From NCBI RefSeq assembly GCF_001422405.1, contig NZ_LMMV01000023.1:1156-65155 (forward strand): DNA of 64,000 nucleotides, given 5' to 3'. The DNA is from Pseudorhodoferax sp. Leaf267 (lineage in GTDB: Bacteria; Pseudomonadota; Gammaproteobacteria; Burkholderiales; Burkholderiaceae_C). A program made the translations under genes and the position numbers. The notes under the pieces were generated by a model. That model saw nothing but the letters and a program-made list of their open reading frames with translations, was not told the origin of the DNA and ran no database searches. Below, in pieces: positions 37,970 through 46,103 of the stretch (position 1 is the first letter of the stretch; every line of letters begins with the position of its first letter).

Positions 37970-38587
37970 TCAGCGCACCGTCACTTCGACGCGCCGGTTG
38001 CGCGGCTCTGCGGTCTCGTCGGGAGTGCTGATCAAAAGGTTGTGTTCGCCGTGCGAGGCGATCTCCACGTGCGTGGCGGCGGCGCGGGCTTCCTTCAGCA
38101 GCTCGGCGACCTGCTCGGCGCGGCGCAGCGACAGCGTGGCGTTCTGCTCGGCGCTGCCCACTGTGTCCGTGTGGCCGATGATGGCCAGCTCGGGCACTGC
38201 GCGGCTGCGCACCTCCTGCAGGATCTCGGGCAGCAGGGCTTCGGAGGCCTTGGTGATCTGCGCGTTGCCGACGTCGAAATACAGCTCGAACGTGCGTGGC
38301 GCGACGGGCTGTGCGGCCAGGGCCGCACCGGCATCGCGCTGCAGTTGCGCGGCATCGAGCACAAAGGTCTGGGCAGGCCCGCGCAGCGCCACGGCCTCGC
38401 GTGGCTGGTCCAGTTGCGCCACACCCTGCGGGCCGCTGTAGACCACCTTGCCGACACTGCCGTCGGCGTTTTCCAGCAACACCACGTAGGCGTGCGGCGC
38501 GGGCGGCGGGGGGGTGGCACAGCCGGCCAGCATGGCGGCCAGCAGGGCCGGCACCAGCGTGCGTGCGCGCAGCGGCATCGGCTTCAC
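37970..38587 (-). CDS. OmpA-family lipoprotein
   Basis: 205 residues from GTG 38587, chosen because AAGGAG lies 5 bases upstream and because GTGA overlaps the upstream stop; the in-frame ATG at 38578 is a weaker alternative. The signal peptide has a lipobox LAGC near residue 22, so it is a probable outer-membrane lipoprotein. The C-terminal OmpA-like peptidoglycan-binding domain (about 98-205) begins FELYFDVGNAQIT, with IIGHTDTVGSAEQN and LSLRRAEQVAELL. Probably in one operon with the FecR-domain gene and convergent with the CHASE2 cyclase. It could link envelope state to the cyclase module. Confidence 0.88.
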   Translation of the reverse strand: MKPMPLRARTLVPALLAAMLAGCATPPPPAPHAYVVLLENADGSVGKVVYSGPQGVAQLDQPREAVALRGPAQTFVLDAAQLQRDAGAALAAQPVAPRTFELYFDVGNAQITKASEALLPEILQEVRSRAVPELAIIGHTDTVGSAEQNATLSLRRAEQVAELLKEARAAATHVEIASHGEHNLLISTPDETAEPRNRRVEVTVR

Positions 38588-39027
38588 GGCTGCTCCTTCA
38601 CGACCGCCGCGAAGCGCGTACCGCGCACGCCGATGATGCCGGACGGCGTCTTGATCCTGACCGCGTCGGGCTTGAGCCTGGCGATGGCACCCGACACGTA
38701 ATGCAGGCTGCCGGCCGTGATCGAGCCGCCAAGCAGCAGGTCGCCCTTGGCCGGCGCGAACAGGAACTCCTCGAGTTGGAAGGTCGTGGAAGGCCCGAAC
38801 GACAGCATGGTGTTGTCCATCAGGGTCACGCCCAGCGCGCCGGTACTGCCGGTGCGGATCACGTCGCCCAGGTGCAGCGGCGTGCCGGGCCGGGCGGGCG
38901 TCTGGCGGTCACCCGACGTGACGCTGGCCTCGCCCGTTACCGTCTTCACGTGGCCGACCTGCGCGGCCACGGTGGTGCCGGCCAGCAGCAGCGCCACGGC
39001 GCAGAAGATGGTTCTTGTGATTTGCAT
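38584..39027 (-). CDS. FecR-domain exported protein
   Basis: 147 residues, ATG at 39027 with ribosome-binding site GGAGGG. The signal peptide is about 1-22 (TTVAAQ-VG). The mature protein is a FecR domain: GEASVTSGDRQTPARPGTPL followed by HLGDVIRTGSTGALGVTLMD, and the end IKTPSGIIGVRGTRFA. Unlike sigma-regulator FecR proteins there is no cytoplasmic anti-sigma segment or transmembrane helix, so this is the stand-alone periplasmic type, often found beside CHASE2 cyclases and OmpA proteins. The stop overlaps the OmpA-lipoprotein start (GTGA). Confidence 0.85.
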   Translation of the reverse strand: MQITRTIFCAVALLLAGTTVAAQVGHVKTVTGEASVTSGDRQTPARPGTPLHLGDVIRTGSTGALGVTLMDNTMLSFGPSTTFQLEEFLFAPAKGDLLLGGSITAGSLHYVSGAIARLKPDAVRIKTPSGIIGVRGTRFAAVVKEQP

Positions 39028-39086
39028 GCTGACGCCCTCCGTGGGAAACCGGGGGAGTATTGTGCACGCTGTCAAAACTGTCAGGG

Positions 39087-39911
39087 TCAACGTCGCCCTG
39101 TGTGCGCAACCGGTGTGACGCTGCGCAGGGCCTCCAGGTCCAGAACCCGCAGGCCGCCGTACTCGATGCGGATGTGGCCTGCGCCCTGCAGTGCTGCCAA
39201 CGCCTCGTTCACGCGCTGGCGCGACAGGCCGACGAGATAGGCCAGCTCCTGCTGCGTGATGCGCAGCACCTGGCCGACGCCGGGGTACAGCACCGGGTTG
39301 AACAGCGCGGCCAAGTTGCGCGCCACCCGCACGTCGGGGTCGGCCAGGCGGTCGATCTCGCGGGCGGCGATGAACTGGGCCAGCCGTTCGTTGAGCTGGT
39401 TCATGACGAAGCGGTTGAAGCCGATGGAGTGGTCCAGCAGCCAGTGGAAGCTGTCCACCGGGATGCCGGCCACCACGCTGCGGCGCAGCGCCTGGATGTT
39501 GTAGCGGTAGGGCTCGCGCTTGAGCACCGTGCCCTCGCCGAACCAGCCGCCCGAGGGCAGGCCGGCGAAGGTCATGGTCTGGCCCTGTGCCGTCTCCGAG
39601 CTCATCTTGAGCAGGCCCTCGATCACGCCGAACCAGTAGGTCACCGGCCGGCCCACGCGGCACACGTGGTCGCCGGGCAGCGCATCGCCCGCGCTGATGT
39701 CGGGCAGCACGCGTGCGCGTTCGCTGTCGCTGAGTGGGGCCAGCCAGGGGATGCCGTCGAGTTCGCGCGGGGTGGGCGGGCGGCGGCGCTGGTGCAAGGG
39801 CTCGCCGGGCGGCTGCACGCGGCGCGCCTTGCGGGGCGCAGGCGCAGGGGCGGGTAATTCCGGGGGAGGGGACACCCGTAAATTGTCGTTGACACGACAC
39901 CACGGCGTCAA
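39087..39911 (-). CDS. Crp/Fnr-family transcriptional regulator
   Basis: 274 residues from TTG 39911, or 262 from GTG 39875; neither has a good ribosome-binding site. The first 50 residues are Pro/Arg-rich. The cyclic-nucleotide-binding beta-barrel (about 55-165) keeps the phosphate-binding cassette pattern FGE-X9-R: Glu126 and Arg136, the same spacing as E. coli Crp Glu72-Arg82. No Fnr-type cysteine cluster is seen. The C-terminal helix-turn-helix (about 205-262) has RITQQELAYLVGLSRQRVNE. It may read the cyclic nucleotide made by the nearby CHASE2 cyclase. A 16-bp Crp-architecture palindrome lies at its 5' end. Confidence 0.88.
   Translation of the reverse strand: MTPWCRVNDNLRVSPPPELPAPAPAPRKARRVQPPGEPLHQRRRPPTPRELDGIPWLAPLSDSERARVLPDISAGDALPGDHVCRVGRPVTYWFGVIEGLLKMSSETAQGQTMTFAGLPSGGWFGEGTVLKREPYRYNIQALRRSVVAGIPVDSFHWLLDHSIGFNRFVMNQLNERLAQFIAAREIDRLADPDVRVARNLAALFNPVLYPGVGQVLRITQQELAYLVGLSRQRVNEALAALQGAGHIRIEYGGLRVLDLEALRSVTPVAHTGRR
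39884..39899. promoter_or_regulatory. Crp-architecture palindrome TGTCG-N6-CGACA
   Basis: The 16 bases TGTCGTTGACACGACA form 6-bp inverted arms around four bases and have the same half-site length and N6 spacing as a Crp site (TGTGA-N6-TCACA). It lies inside the 5' codons of the Crp-like gene if TTG 39911 is the start, or 9 bases upstream of GTG 39875. It also overlaps the -35 hexamer of a candidate promoter for the acyl-CoA synthetase operon. It is a candidate autoregulatory or dual-direction operator. Confidence 0.5.
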
Positions 39912-39919
39912 AGTATGGC
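39889..39919 (+). promoter_or_regulatory. Candidate promoter of the acyl-CoA synthetase/LIV operon
   Basis: A perfect -35 TTGACA (39889-39894) is followed after 19 bases by TATGGC (39914-39919), a weak -10. The start of transcription would lie near 39926, about 50 bases before the ATG at 39975. The spacer is longer than ideal and the -10 is poor, so activator help is likely if it is real. Confidence 0.35.
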
Positions 39920-39974
39920 CTTAGCATCCGCCACGCTTTGATAGAGCAGGCGGTGTGACACAAGGACAACCAGC

Positions 39975-41921
39975 ATGCAGACCACATTTCCAGGACTGTT
40001 GCAGCAGCACGCGGCCGAGCGGCCCGATGCAGCCGCGATGCGCGAGAAGGAATACGGCATCTGGCAGATGCTCAGCTGGAGCGCGCTGGCCCGCATGGTG
40101 GAGCACGTCGCCTGCGGCCTGCACCAGGCTGGGCTGCGGCGCGGCGAGCACCTGGTCGTGGTCGGCGCGAACAGGCCTCGGCTGTACGCCACGATGCTGG
40201 CCGCGCAATCGCTGGGCGCCATCCCCGTGCCGCTGTACCAGGACGCCGTGGCCGGCGAATGCCTGTTCCCGATGACCAATGCCGAGGTGCGCATGTGCGT
40301 GGTCGAGGACCAGGAGCAGGTCGACAAGATGCTGGAGGTGCGCACGCAGTACCCGGCGCTGACCCACATCTGGTACGACGATCCACGCGGGCTGCGCCAC
40401 TACGCCGAGCCCGGCCTGGCGCCCATCGCAAGCCTGCTGGAGCAAGGCGAGGTGCTGGCCCGGCGCGAGCCGGGCTTCTTCGCCGGCCAGGTCGCGCAAT
40501 GCCGGCCCGGCGACGTGGCCGCCATGTTCTTCACGTCCGGCACCACGGGCAACCCCAAGGGCGTGGTCCACACGCATGCGAGCCTGCTGGACCGCGCCCA
40601 GGCCGGCGCCGCCTTCGACCGGCTGACCGCGCAGGAAGAAGTGCTGGCCTACCTGCCACCGGCCTGGATTGGCCAGAACATCTTCAGCTACGCGCAGTGG
40701 CTGGCCTGCGGCTACGTGGTGAACTGCCCCGAGTCGGCCAGCACCGTCACGATCGACCTCAAGGAGATCGGCCCCACTTACTACTTCGCGCCGCCGCGCA
40801 TCTTCGAAGGTCTGCTGACCAGCGTGATGATCCGCATGGAAGACGCGGGCGCCTTCAAGCGCGGCATGTTCCACCGCTTCATGGACGTGGCGCGCCGCGT
40901 GGGGCCCGCGCGCATGGACGGCAAGGCGTTGTCGCTGGGCGACCGCTTGCTGTACGCGCTGGGCGACCTGCTGGTCTACGGCCCGCTGCGCAACAACCTG
41001 GGCTTCTCGCGCGTGCGCGTGGCCTACACGGCCGGCGAGGCCATCGGCCCCGACCTGTTCACCTTCTACCGCGCCATCGGCGTGAACCTGAAGCAGCTCT
41101 ACGGCTCCACGGAGACCGCCGTGTTCGTCTGCCTGCAGCCCGACAACCAGGTGCGCGCCGACACCGTGGGCGTGCCGATCCAGGGCGTGGAGATCCAGGT
41201 GGCCGACAACGGCGAGATCCTGGTGCGCTCGGCCGGCCTGCTCAAGGGCTACTACAAGAACCAGAAGGCCACCGACGAGGTGCTGACGCCCGACGGCTGG
41301 TACCACACCAGCGACGCCGGCTTCCTGGACGCCAACGGCCACCTGAAGATCATCGACCGCGTGAAGGACGTCGGCCGCCTGGCCGGCGGCGCAAGCGACG
41401 GCGCCATGTTCGCGCCCAAGTACGTGGAGAACAAGCTCAAGTTCTTCCCGCACATCAAGGAAGCCGTGGCCTACGGCGATGGCCGCGCCACGGTCTGCGT
41501 GATGCTCAACATCGACTTCGAGGCCGTGGGCAACTGGGCCGAGCGCCGCAACCTGCCCTATGCCGGCTACACCGACCTGGCGCAAAAGCCCGAGGTCTAC
41601 GAGCTCATGCGCGACTGCGTGGAGAAGGTCAACGCCGACCTGGCGCAGGACGCGATGCTGGCCGGCAGCCAGGTCAGCCGCTTCCTCGTGCTGCACAAGG
41701 AACTGGACGCCGACGACAACGAGCTCACGCGCACCAACAAGGTCCGCCGCGGCTTCATCGCCGAGAAGTACCAGCTGCTGGTCGACGCGCTGTACGGCGG
41801 CAAGACGGAGCAGTTCATCGAGACGCAGGTCAAGTTCGAGGACGGCCGCACCGGCAGCGTGAGCGCCACGCTCCGGATCGGCGACAGCAAGACATTCGCG
41901 CCCGTGCGCAAGGCGGCATGA
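39975..41921 (+). CDS. Long-chain/aryl acyl-CoA synthetase (AMP-binding)
   Basis: 648 residues. An ANL-superfamily ligase with the ATP/AMP motif FTSGTTGNPKGVVHTH near residue 178, LYGSTETAVF, YHTSDAG, and the hinge motif near IDRVKDVGRLAGG, a large-insert form typical of FadD15/FAA1-like enzymes. It activates a carboxylic acid to the CoA thioester with ATP. AAGGA lies 8 bases before the ATG. Its stop overlaps the livG start (ATGA). In Burkholderiales this synthetase heads operons with a LIV-type ABC importer and a PaaK-like ligase; the substrate is probably an aromatic or branched acid taken up by that importer, which is inferred. Confidence 0.85.
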   Translation: MQTTFPGLLQQHAAERPDAAAMREKEYGIWQMLSWSALARMVEHVACGLHQAGLRRGEHLVVVGANRPRLYATMLAAQSLGAIPVPLYQDAVAGECLFPMTNAEVRMCVVEDQEQVDKMLEVRTQYPALTHIWYDDPRGLRHYAEPGLAPIASLLEQGEVLARREPGFFAGQVAQCRPGDVAAMFFTSGTTGNPKGVVHTHASLLDRAQAGAAFDRLTAQEEVLAYLPPAWIGQNIFSYAQWLACGYVVNCPESASTVTIDLKEIGPTYYFAPPRIFEGLLTSVMIRMEDAGAFKRGMFHRFMDVARRVGPARMDGKALSLGDRLLYALGDLLVYGPLRNNLGFSRVRVAYTAGEAIGPDLFTFYRAIGVNLKQLYGSTETAVFVCLQPDNQVRADTVGVPIQGVEIQVADNGEILVRSAGLLKGYYKNQKATDEVLTPDGWYHTSDAGFLDANGHLKIIDRVKDVGRLAGGASDGAMFAPKYVENKLKFFPHIKEAVAYGDGRATVCVMLNIDFEAVGNWAERRNLPYAGYTDLAQKPEVYELMRDCVEKVNADLAQDAMLAGSQVSRFLVLHKELDADDNELTRTNKVRRGFIAEKYQLLVDALYGGKTEQFIETQVKFEDGRTGSVSATLRIGDSKTFAPVRKAA

Positions 41922-42742
41922 TGGACATGAGCGAAACCGCACTGCACACACCGGCCGTCAGCGGTCGCAAGATCGGCGACGTGATCCTGGAGGTCAAGAA
42001 CATCTCGCTGCGCTTTGGCGGCGTGAAGGCGCTGACCGACATCAGTTTCGACGTGCGCGAGCACGAGGTGCGCGCCATCATCGGCCCCAACGGCGCCGGC
42101 AAGAGCTCCATGCTCAACTGCATCAACGGCGTCTACGCGCCGCAGGAGGGCTCCATCACCTTCCGTGGCAACACCTTCAAGCACATGAACTCGCGCCAGG
42201 TGGCCGAGATGGGCGTGGCCCGCACTTTCCAGAACCTGGCCTTGTTCAAGGGCATGAGCGTGCTGGACAACATCATGACCGGCCGCAACCTGCGCATGAA
42301 GAGCAACCTGCTGCTGCAGGCGCTGCGCTGGGGGCCGGCCGAGCGCGAGGAAATCGCCAACCGCGAGAAGGTCGAACGCATCATCGACTTCCTGGAGATC
42401 CAGCCCTTTCGCAAAACGCCGGTGGGCCGCCTGCCCTACGGCCTGCAAAAGCGCGTGGACCTGGGCCGAGCGCTGGCCATGGAGCCGCAGGTGCTGCTGC
42501 TGGACGAGCCCATGGCGGGCATGAACGTGGAGGAGAAGCAGGACATGTGCCGCTTCATCCTGGACGTCAACGACGAGTTCGGCACCACCGTCGTGCTGAT
42601 CGAGCACGACATGGGCGTGGTCATGGACATCTCGGACCGCGTGGTCGTGCTCGACTACGGCAAGAAGATCGGCGACGGCACGCCCGAGCAGGTGCGCAGC
42701 AACCCCGATGTGATCTCCGCCTATCTCGGCACGAACCACTGA
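41918..42742 (+). CDS. livG: LIV-type ABC transporter ATP-binding protein LivG
   Basis: 274 residues from ATG 41918 (ATGA overlap with the synthetase stop; ATG 41921 and 41927 are in frame). Walker A is GPNGAGKSSML (near 51), the signature region is GRLPYGLQKRVDLGRAL, and Walker B is VLLLDEPMAGM, followed by the switch His in LIEHDMGVVM. It ends with the LivG-type DGTPEQVRSNPDVISAYLG. It energises uptake through LivH/LivM at the inner membrane. It has an N-terminal extension of about 20 residues compared with E. coli LivG. Confidence 0.93.
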   Translation: MMDMSETALHTPAVSGRKIGDVILEVKNISLRFGGVKALTDISFDVREHEVRAIIGPNGAGKSSMLNCINGVYAPQEGSITFRGNTFKHMNSRQVAEMGVARTFQNLALFKGMSVLDNIMTGRNLRMKSNLLLQALRWGPAEREEIANREKVERIIDFLEIQPFRKTPVGRLPYGLQKRVDLGRALAMEPQVLLLDEPMAGMNVEEKQDMCRFILDVNDEFGTTVVLIEHDMGVVMDISDRVVVLDYGKKIGDGTPEQVRSNPDVISAYLGTNH

Positions 42743-42751
42743 AAGCGCGCG

Positions 42752-43681
42752 ATGGGATTCTTCCTCGAAACTTTGTTCGGCGGCCTCATGGCCGGCATGC
42801 TGTACGCGCTGGTGGCGTTGGGCTTCGTGCTGATCTTCAAGGCCTCGGGTGTCTTCAATTTCGCGCAGGGCGCGATGGTGCTCTTCGCGGCGCTGGCCAT
42901 GGCGCGCTTTTCCGAGTGGTTCCCCAAGTGGTTCGGCTTCGACAGCTTGCTGCTGGCCAACGGGCTGGCGCTGGTCGCGGCGATCGCGGTCATGGCCGTG
43001 CTGGCCTGGCTGATCGAGCGCCTGGCGCTGCGCCAGCTGGTCGGCCAGGAGCCGATCGCGCTGCTGATGGCCACGCTGGGCATCGCCTACTTCGTCGATG
43101 GCGCAGGCCAGCTGCTGTTCGGCAGTGCCACCTACAAGATCGACGTGGGCATGCCCAAGGACCCGATGATGGTGCTGGAAGGCACCTTCGACGGCGGCCT
43201 GCTGCTGAGCAAGGAAGACCTGTACGCCGCGCTCGTGTCCGCCTTGCTGGTGATCGGCCTCACGCTGTTCTTCCAGAAGACGCCGACCGGCCGCGCGCTG
43301 CGTGCCGTGGCCGACGACCACCAGGCCGCGCAGTCCATCGGCATCCCGCTGTCGCGCATCTGGGTGATCGTCTGGGCCATCGGCGGCATCGTCGCACTGG
43401 TCGCCGGGATCATCTGGGGCTCCAAGCTCGGCGTGCAGTTCTCCATCTCGCTGGTGGCGCTGAAGGCGTTGCCGGTGGTGATCCTGGGCGGGTTGACCTC
43501 GGTGCCCGGCGCCATCGTCGGCGGCCTGATCATCGGCGCGGGTGAGAAGCTGTCGGAGATCTACATCGGCCCCATGCTGGGTGGCGGCATCGAGAACTGG
43601 TTTGCCTACGTGCTGGCCCTCGGCTTCCTGCTGGTCCGTCCGCAGGGTTTGTTTGGCGACAAGATCATCGACCGGGTCTAA
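42752..43681 (+). CDS. livH: LIV-type ABC transporter permease LivH
   Basis: 309 residues with about eight hydrophobic helices. It begins ETLFGGLMAGMLYALVALGF, the LivH signature, with FNFAQGAMV and the coupling-helix region TPTGRALRAVADDHQAAQSIGI. It ends in a RPQGLFG motif. It forms the channel with LivM. The gap to livG is 9 bases and to livM 4 bases, so one operon. Confidence 0.93.
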   Translation: MGFFLETLFGGLMAGMLYALVALGFVLIFKASGVFNFAQGAMVLFAALAMARFSEWFPKWFGFDSLLLANGLALVAAIAVMAVLAWLIERLALRQLVGQEPIALLMATLGIAYFVDGAGQLLFGSATYKIDVGMPKDPMMVLEGTFDGGLLLSKEDLYAALVSALLVIGLTLFFQKTPTGRALRAVADDHQAAQSIGIPLSRIWVIVWAIGGIVALVAGIIWGSKLGVQFSISLVALKALPVVILGGLTSVPGAIVGGLIIGAGEKLSEIYIGPMLGGGIENWFAYVLALGFLLVRPQGLFGDKIIDRV

Positions 43682-43685
43682 AGAC

Positions 43686-44747
43686 ATGCTATACAGAGAA
43701 AACGGCCAGTTCAAGCAGACCTACCGCGCCGACCTGCAGATCTTCCCGGTGCTGCAGGACCGCATCGGCATCTACGTGCTGCTGGCGGTGGCCTTCATCG
43801 CCGTGCCGCTGCTGGGCAGCGACTACTTCTTCCGCGCCATCCTGATCCCGTTCCTGATCCTGGCGCTGGCGGCGCTGGGCCTGAACATCCTGGTGGGCTA
43901 TTGCGGCCAGATCTCGCTGGGTACGGGAGCCTTCATGGCCATCGGCGCCTACGCGGCCTACAACCTGCAGGTGCGTTGGGACTTGCCGCTGTTGCTGTCG
44001 CTGATCGGCGGCGGACTGGCGGCCACGGTGTTCGGCGTGCTGTTCGGCATCCCCAGCCTGCGCATCCGCGGGCTGTACCTGGCCGTGGCCACGCTGGCGG
44101 CGCAGTTCTTCACGGACTGGTTCACCAACCGCGTCAAGTGGGTCACGAACGACTCGCCCTCGGGCTCGGTCAGCGTGGGCGCGCTGTCCTTCTTCCACGT
44201 GCCGGTGGACACGCCCGTGCAGAAGTACCTGCTGTGCCTGTCCATCGTCTGCCTGTTCGCGCTGCTGGCCAAGAACCTGGTGCGCGGCGCCATCGGCCGG
44301 CAGTGGATGGCGATCCGCGACATGGACGTGGCCGCCGCCGTGATCGGCATCCGCCCGGTCTACGCCAAGCTGTCGGCCTTCGCGGTCAGCTCCTTCATCG
44401 TCGGCGTGGCCGGCGCCCTCTGGGCCTTCGTGCACCTGGGCTCGTGGGAGCCCGCGGCATTCAGCATCGACCGCTCGTTCCAGCTGCTGTTCATGGTGAT
44501 CATCGGCGGCCTGGGTTCCATCTCGGGCGCCTTCTTCGGCGCGGCCTTCATGGTGCTGCTGCCCTTGCTGCTGAACTACGTGCCGCACTGGCTCGGGCTG
44601 CCGCTGTCCACCGGCACGGCGGCGCACCTGGAGCACATGATCTTCGGTGCGCTGATCGTGTTCTTCCTGATCGTCGAGCCGCACGGCCTGGCGCGGCTGT
44701 GGCTGACCGCGCGCGAGAAGCTGCGGCTGTGGCCCTTCCCTCATTGA
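43686..44747 (+). CDS. livM: LIV-type ABC transporter permease LivM
   Basis: 353 residues. After an N-terminal soluble stretch (MLYRENGQFKQTYRADLQIF, the polar first 25 residues) come about nine hydrophobic helices. The LivM hallmarks are LNILVGYCGQISLGTGAFMA, the coupling segment AIRDMDVAAAVIGI, and EPHGLARLW near the end. It pairs with LivH. The start ATG 43686 is 4 bases after the livH stop. Confidence 0.93.
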   Translation: MLYRENGQFKQTYRADLQIFPVLQDRIGIYVLLAVAFIAVPLLGSDYFFRAILIPFLILALAALGLNILVGYCGQISLGTGAFMAIGAYAAYNLQVRWDLPLLLSLIGGGLAATVFGVLFGIPSLRIRGLYLAVATLAAQFFTDWFTNRVKWVTNDSPSGSVSVGALSFFHVPVDTPVQKYLLCLSIVCLFALLAKNLVRGAIGRQWMAIRDMDVAAAVIGIRPVYAKLSAFAVSSFIVGVAGALWAFVHLGSWEPAAFSIDRSFQLLFMVIIGGLGSISGAFFGAAFMVLLPLLLNYVPHWLGLPLSTGTAAHLEHMIFGALIVFFLIVEPHGLARLWLTAREKLRLWPFPH

Positions 44748-44791
44748 TTCCCACCCTGCACGCCAACGTGCCTTTCTCCAGGAGACTTCCC

Positions 44792-46099
44792 ATGAAGCTG
44801 AAATCCCTCGTCGCCCTCGCAGCGGCCAGCCTGTCCGTGCTGGCCACGCCACAGGCCTTTGCCCAGGCCGAGCAGTTCGTGCCGCTCCTGGTCTACCGCA
44901 CCGGCCAGTTCGCGCCGCTGGGAATTCCATGGGCCGACGGCAAGCAGGACTACCTGAAGCTCGTGAACGCACGCGACGGCGGCGTCAACGGCGTGAAGCT
45001 CACCTACGAGGAATGCGAGACGGCCTACGACGCGGCCAAGGGCGTGGAATGCTACGAGCGCCTGAAGAACCGCGGCGGTGGCGCCTCGGGCTTCGACACC
45101 CAGTCCACCGGCATCACCTTCGCCGTGACCGACAAGGCCTTCGCCGACAAGCGCGTCGTGCAGACCATGGGCTACGGTCTATCGCAATCCGTCGACGGCA
45201 CGGTGTTCGAGTGGAACTTCCCGCTGCTGGGCACCTATTGGACCGCCGCCGACGTGATGATCCAGGACATCCTCAAGAAAGAGAAAGGCAACCTCAAGGG
45301 CAAGAAGATCGCGCTGGTCTACCACGACTCTCCGTACGGCAAGGAGCCGATCCCGCTGCTGCAAAAGCGCGCCGCCAAGGACGGCTTCGAGCTGTCCACG
45401 TTCCCGGTCACGCCGCCCGGCGTGGAGCAGAAATCCGTCTGGCTGCAGATCCGCCAGCAGCGGCCCGACTACGTGCTGCTGTGGTCGGCTGGCGTGATGA
45501 CGCCTGCGGCCGTGCGCGAGGCCCAGGCCACGGGCTTTGCGCGCGAGAAGATCTACGCCATCTGGTGGGCCGGCTCGGACCACGACATCAAGGACATCGG
45601 CGCCGGCGCCAAGGGCTACAACGCCATCACGATCCACAACAGCGCGGCCCGGGACAAAGTCCACGATGACCTGAAGAAGAACGTCTACGACAAGGGCCAG
45701 GGCACGGCGTCCGACGCCGGCGAGGTGGGCGTGATGGCGCACACGCGCGGCATGATGATCTCGATGCTGCAGGTCGAAGCCATCCGCGCCGCGCAGGAGA
45801 AGTTCGGCAAGGGCAAGGTCATGACGCCCGAGCAGGTCAAGTGGGGCATGGAGAACCTGGACCTCACGGCCGACAAGCTCAAGGCCCTGGGCTTCGGCGA
45901 GATCATGCGGCCCGTGAAGACCTCGTGCGCCGACCACATGGGCAACGACTGGGCGCGCATCGTGCAGTGGGACGGCGGCAAGTGGAACATCACCTCCGAC
46001 TGGTACCAGTCCGACAAGAGCCTGATCGACCCGCTGGTCAAGGAGCTGTCGGCCAAGTACGCGGCCGACAAGAAGATCACGCCACGCAGCTGCTCTTAA
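44792..46099 (+). CDS. livK: LIV-type ABC transporter substrate-binding protein
   Basis: 435 residues, longer than LivK for leucine (about 370) and typical of aromatic/other-ligand members. The signal peptide is about 1-25 (cleavage AFAQA). The mature protein is a type 1 periplasmic-binding fold: YRTGQFAPLGIPWADGKQDY, GKKIALVYHDSPYGKEPIPL and WWAGSDHDI. ATG 44792 has CAGGAGA upstream. Cysteines in TYEECETAYD and ECYERL may form a disulfide. The ligand is not predictable; its operon partners are CoA ligases, which suggests an organic acid rather than an amino acid. Confidence 0.9.
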   Translation: MKLKSLVALAAASLSVLATPQAFAQAEQFVPLLVYRTGQFAPLGIPWADGKQDYLKLVNARDGGVNGVKLTYEECETAYDAAKGVECYERLKNRGGGASGFDTQSTGITFAVTDKAFADKRVVQTMGYGLSQSVDGTVFEWNFPLLGTYWTAADVMIQDILKKEKGNLKGKKIALVYHDSPYGKEPIPLLQKRAAKDGFELSTFPVTPPGVEQKSVWLQIRQQRPDYVLLWSAGVMTPAAVREAQATGFAREKIYAIWWAGSDHDIKDIGAGAKGYNAITIHNSAARDKVHDDLKKNVYDKGQGTASDAGEVGVMAHTRGMMISMLQVEAIRAAQEKFGKGKVMTPEQVKWGMENLDLTADKLKALGFGEIMRPVKTSCADHMGNDWARIVQWDGGKWNITSDWYQSDKSLIDPLVKELSAKYAADKKITPRSCS

Positions 46100-46103
46100 C
46101 GCC

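Noticed and set aside
39028-39086. Direct repeat CTGTCA-N3-CTGTCA between the fecR and crp-like genes as an operator.
   Set aside because: It is too short and lacks symmetry. No promoter hexamers with good spacing were found around it.
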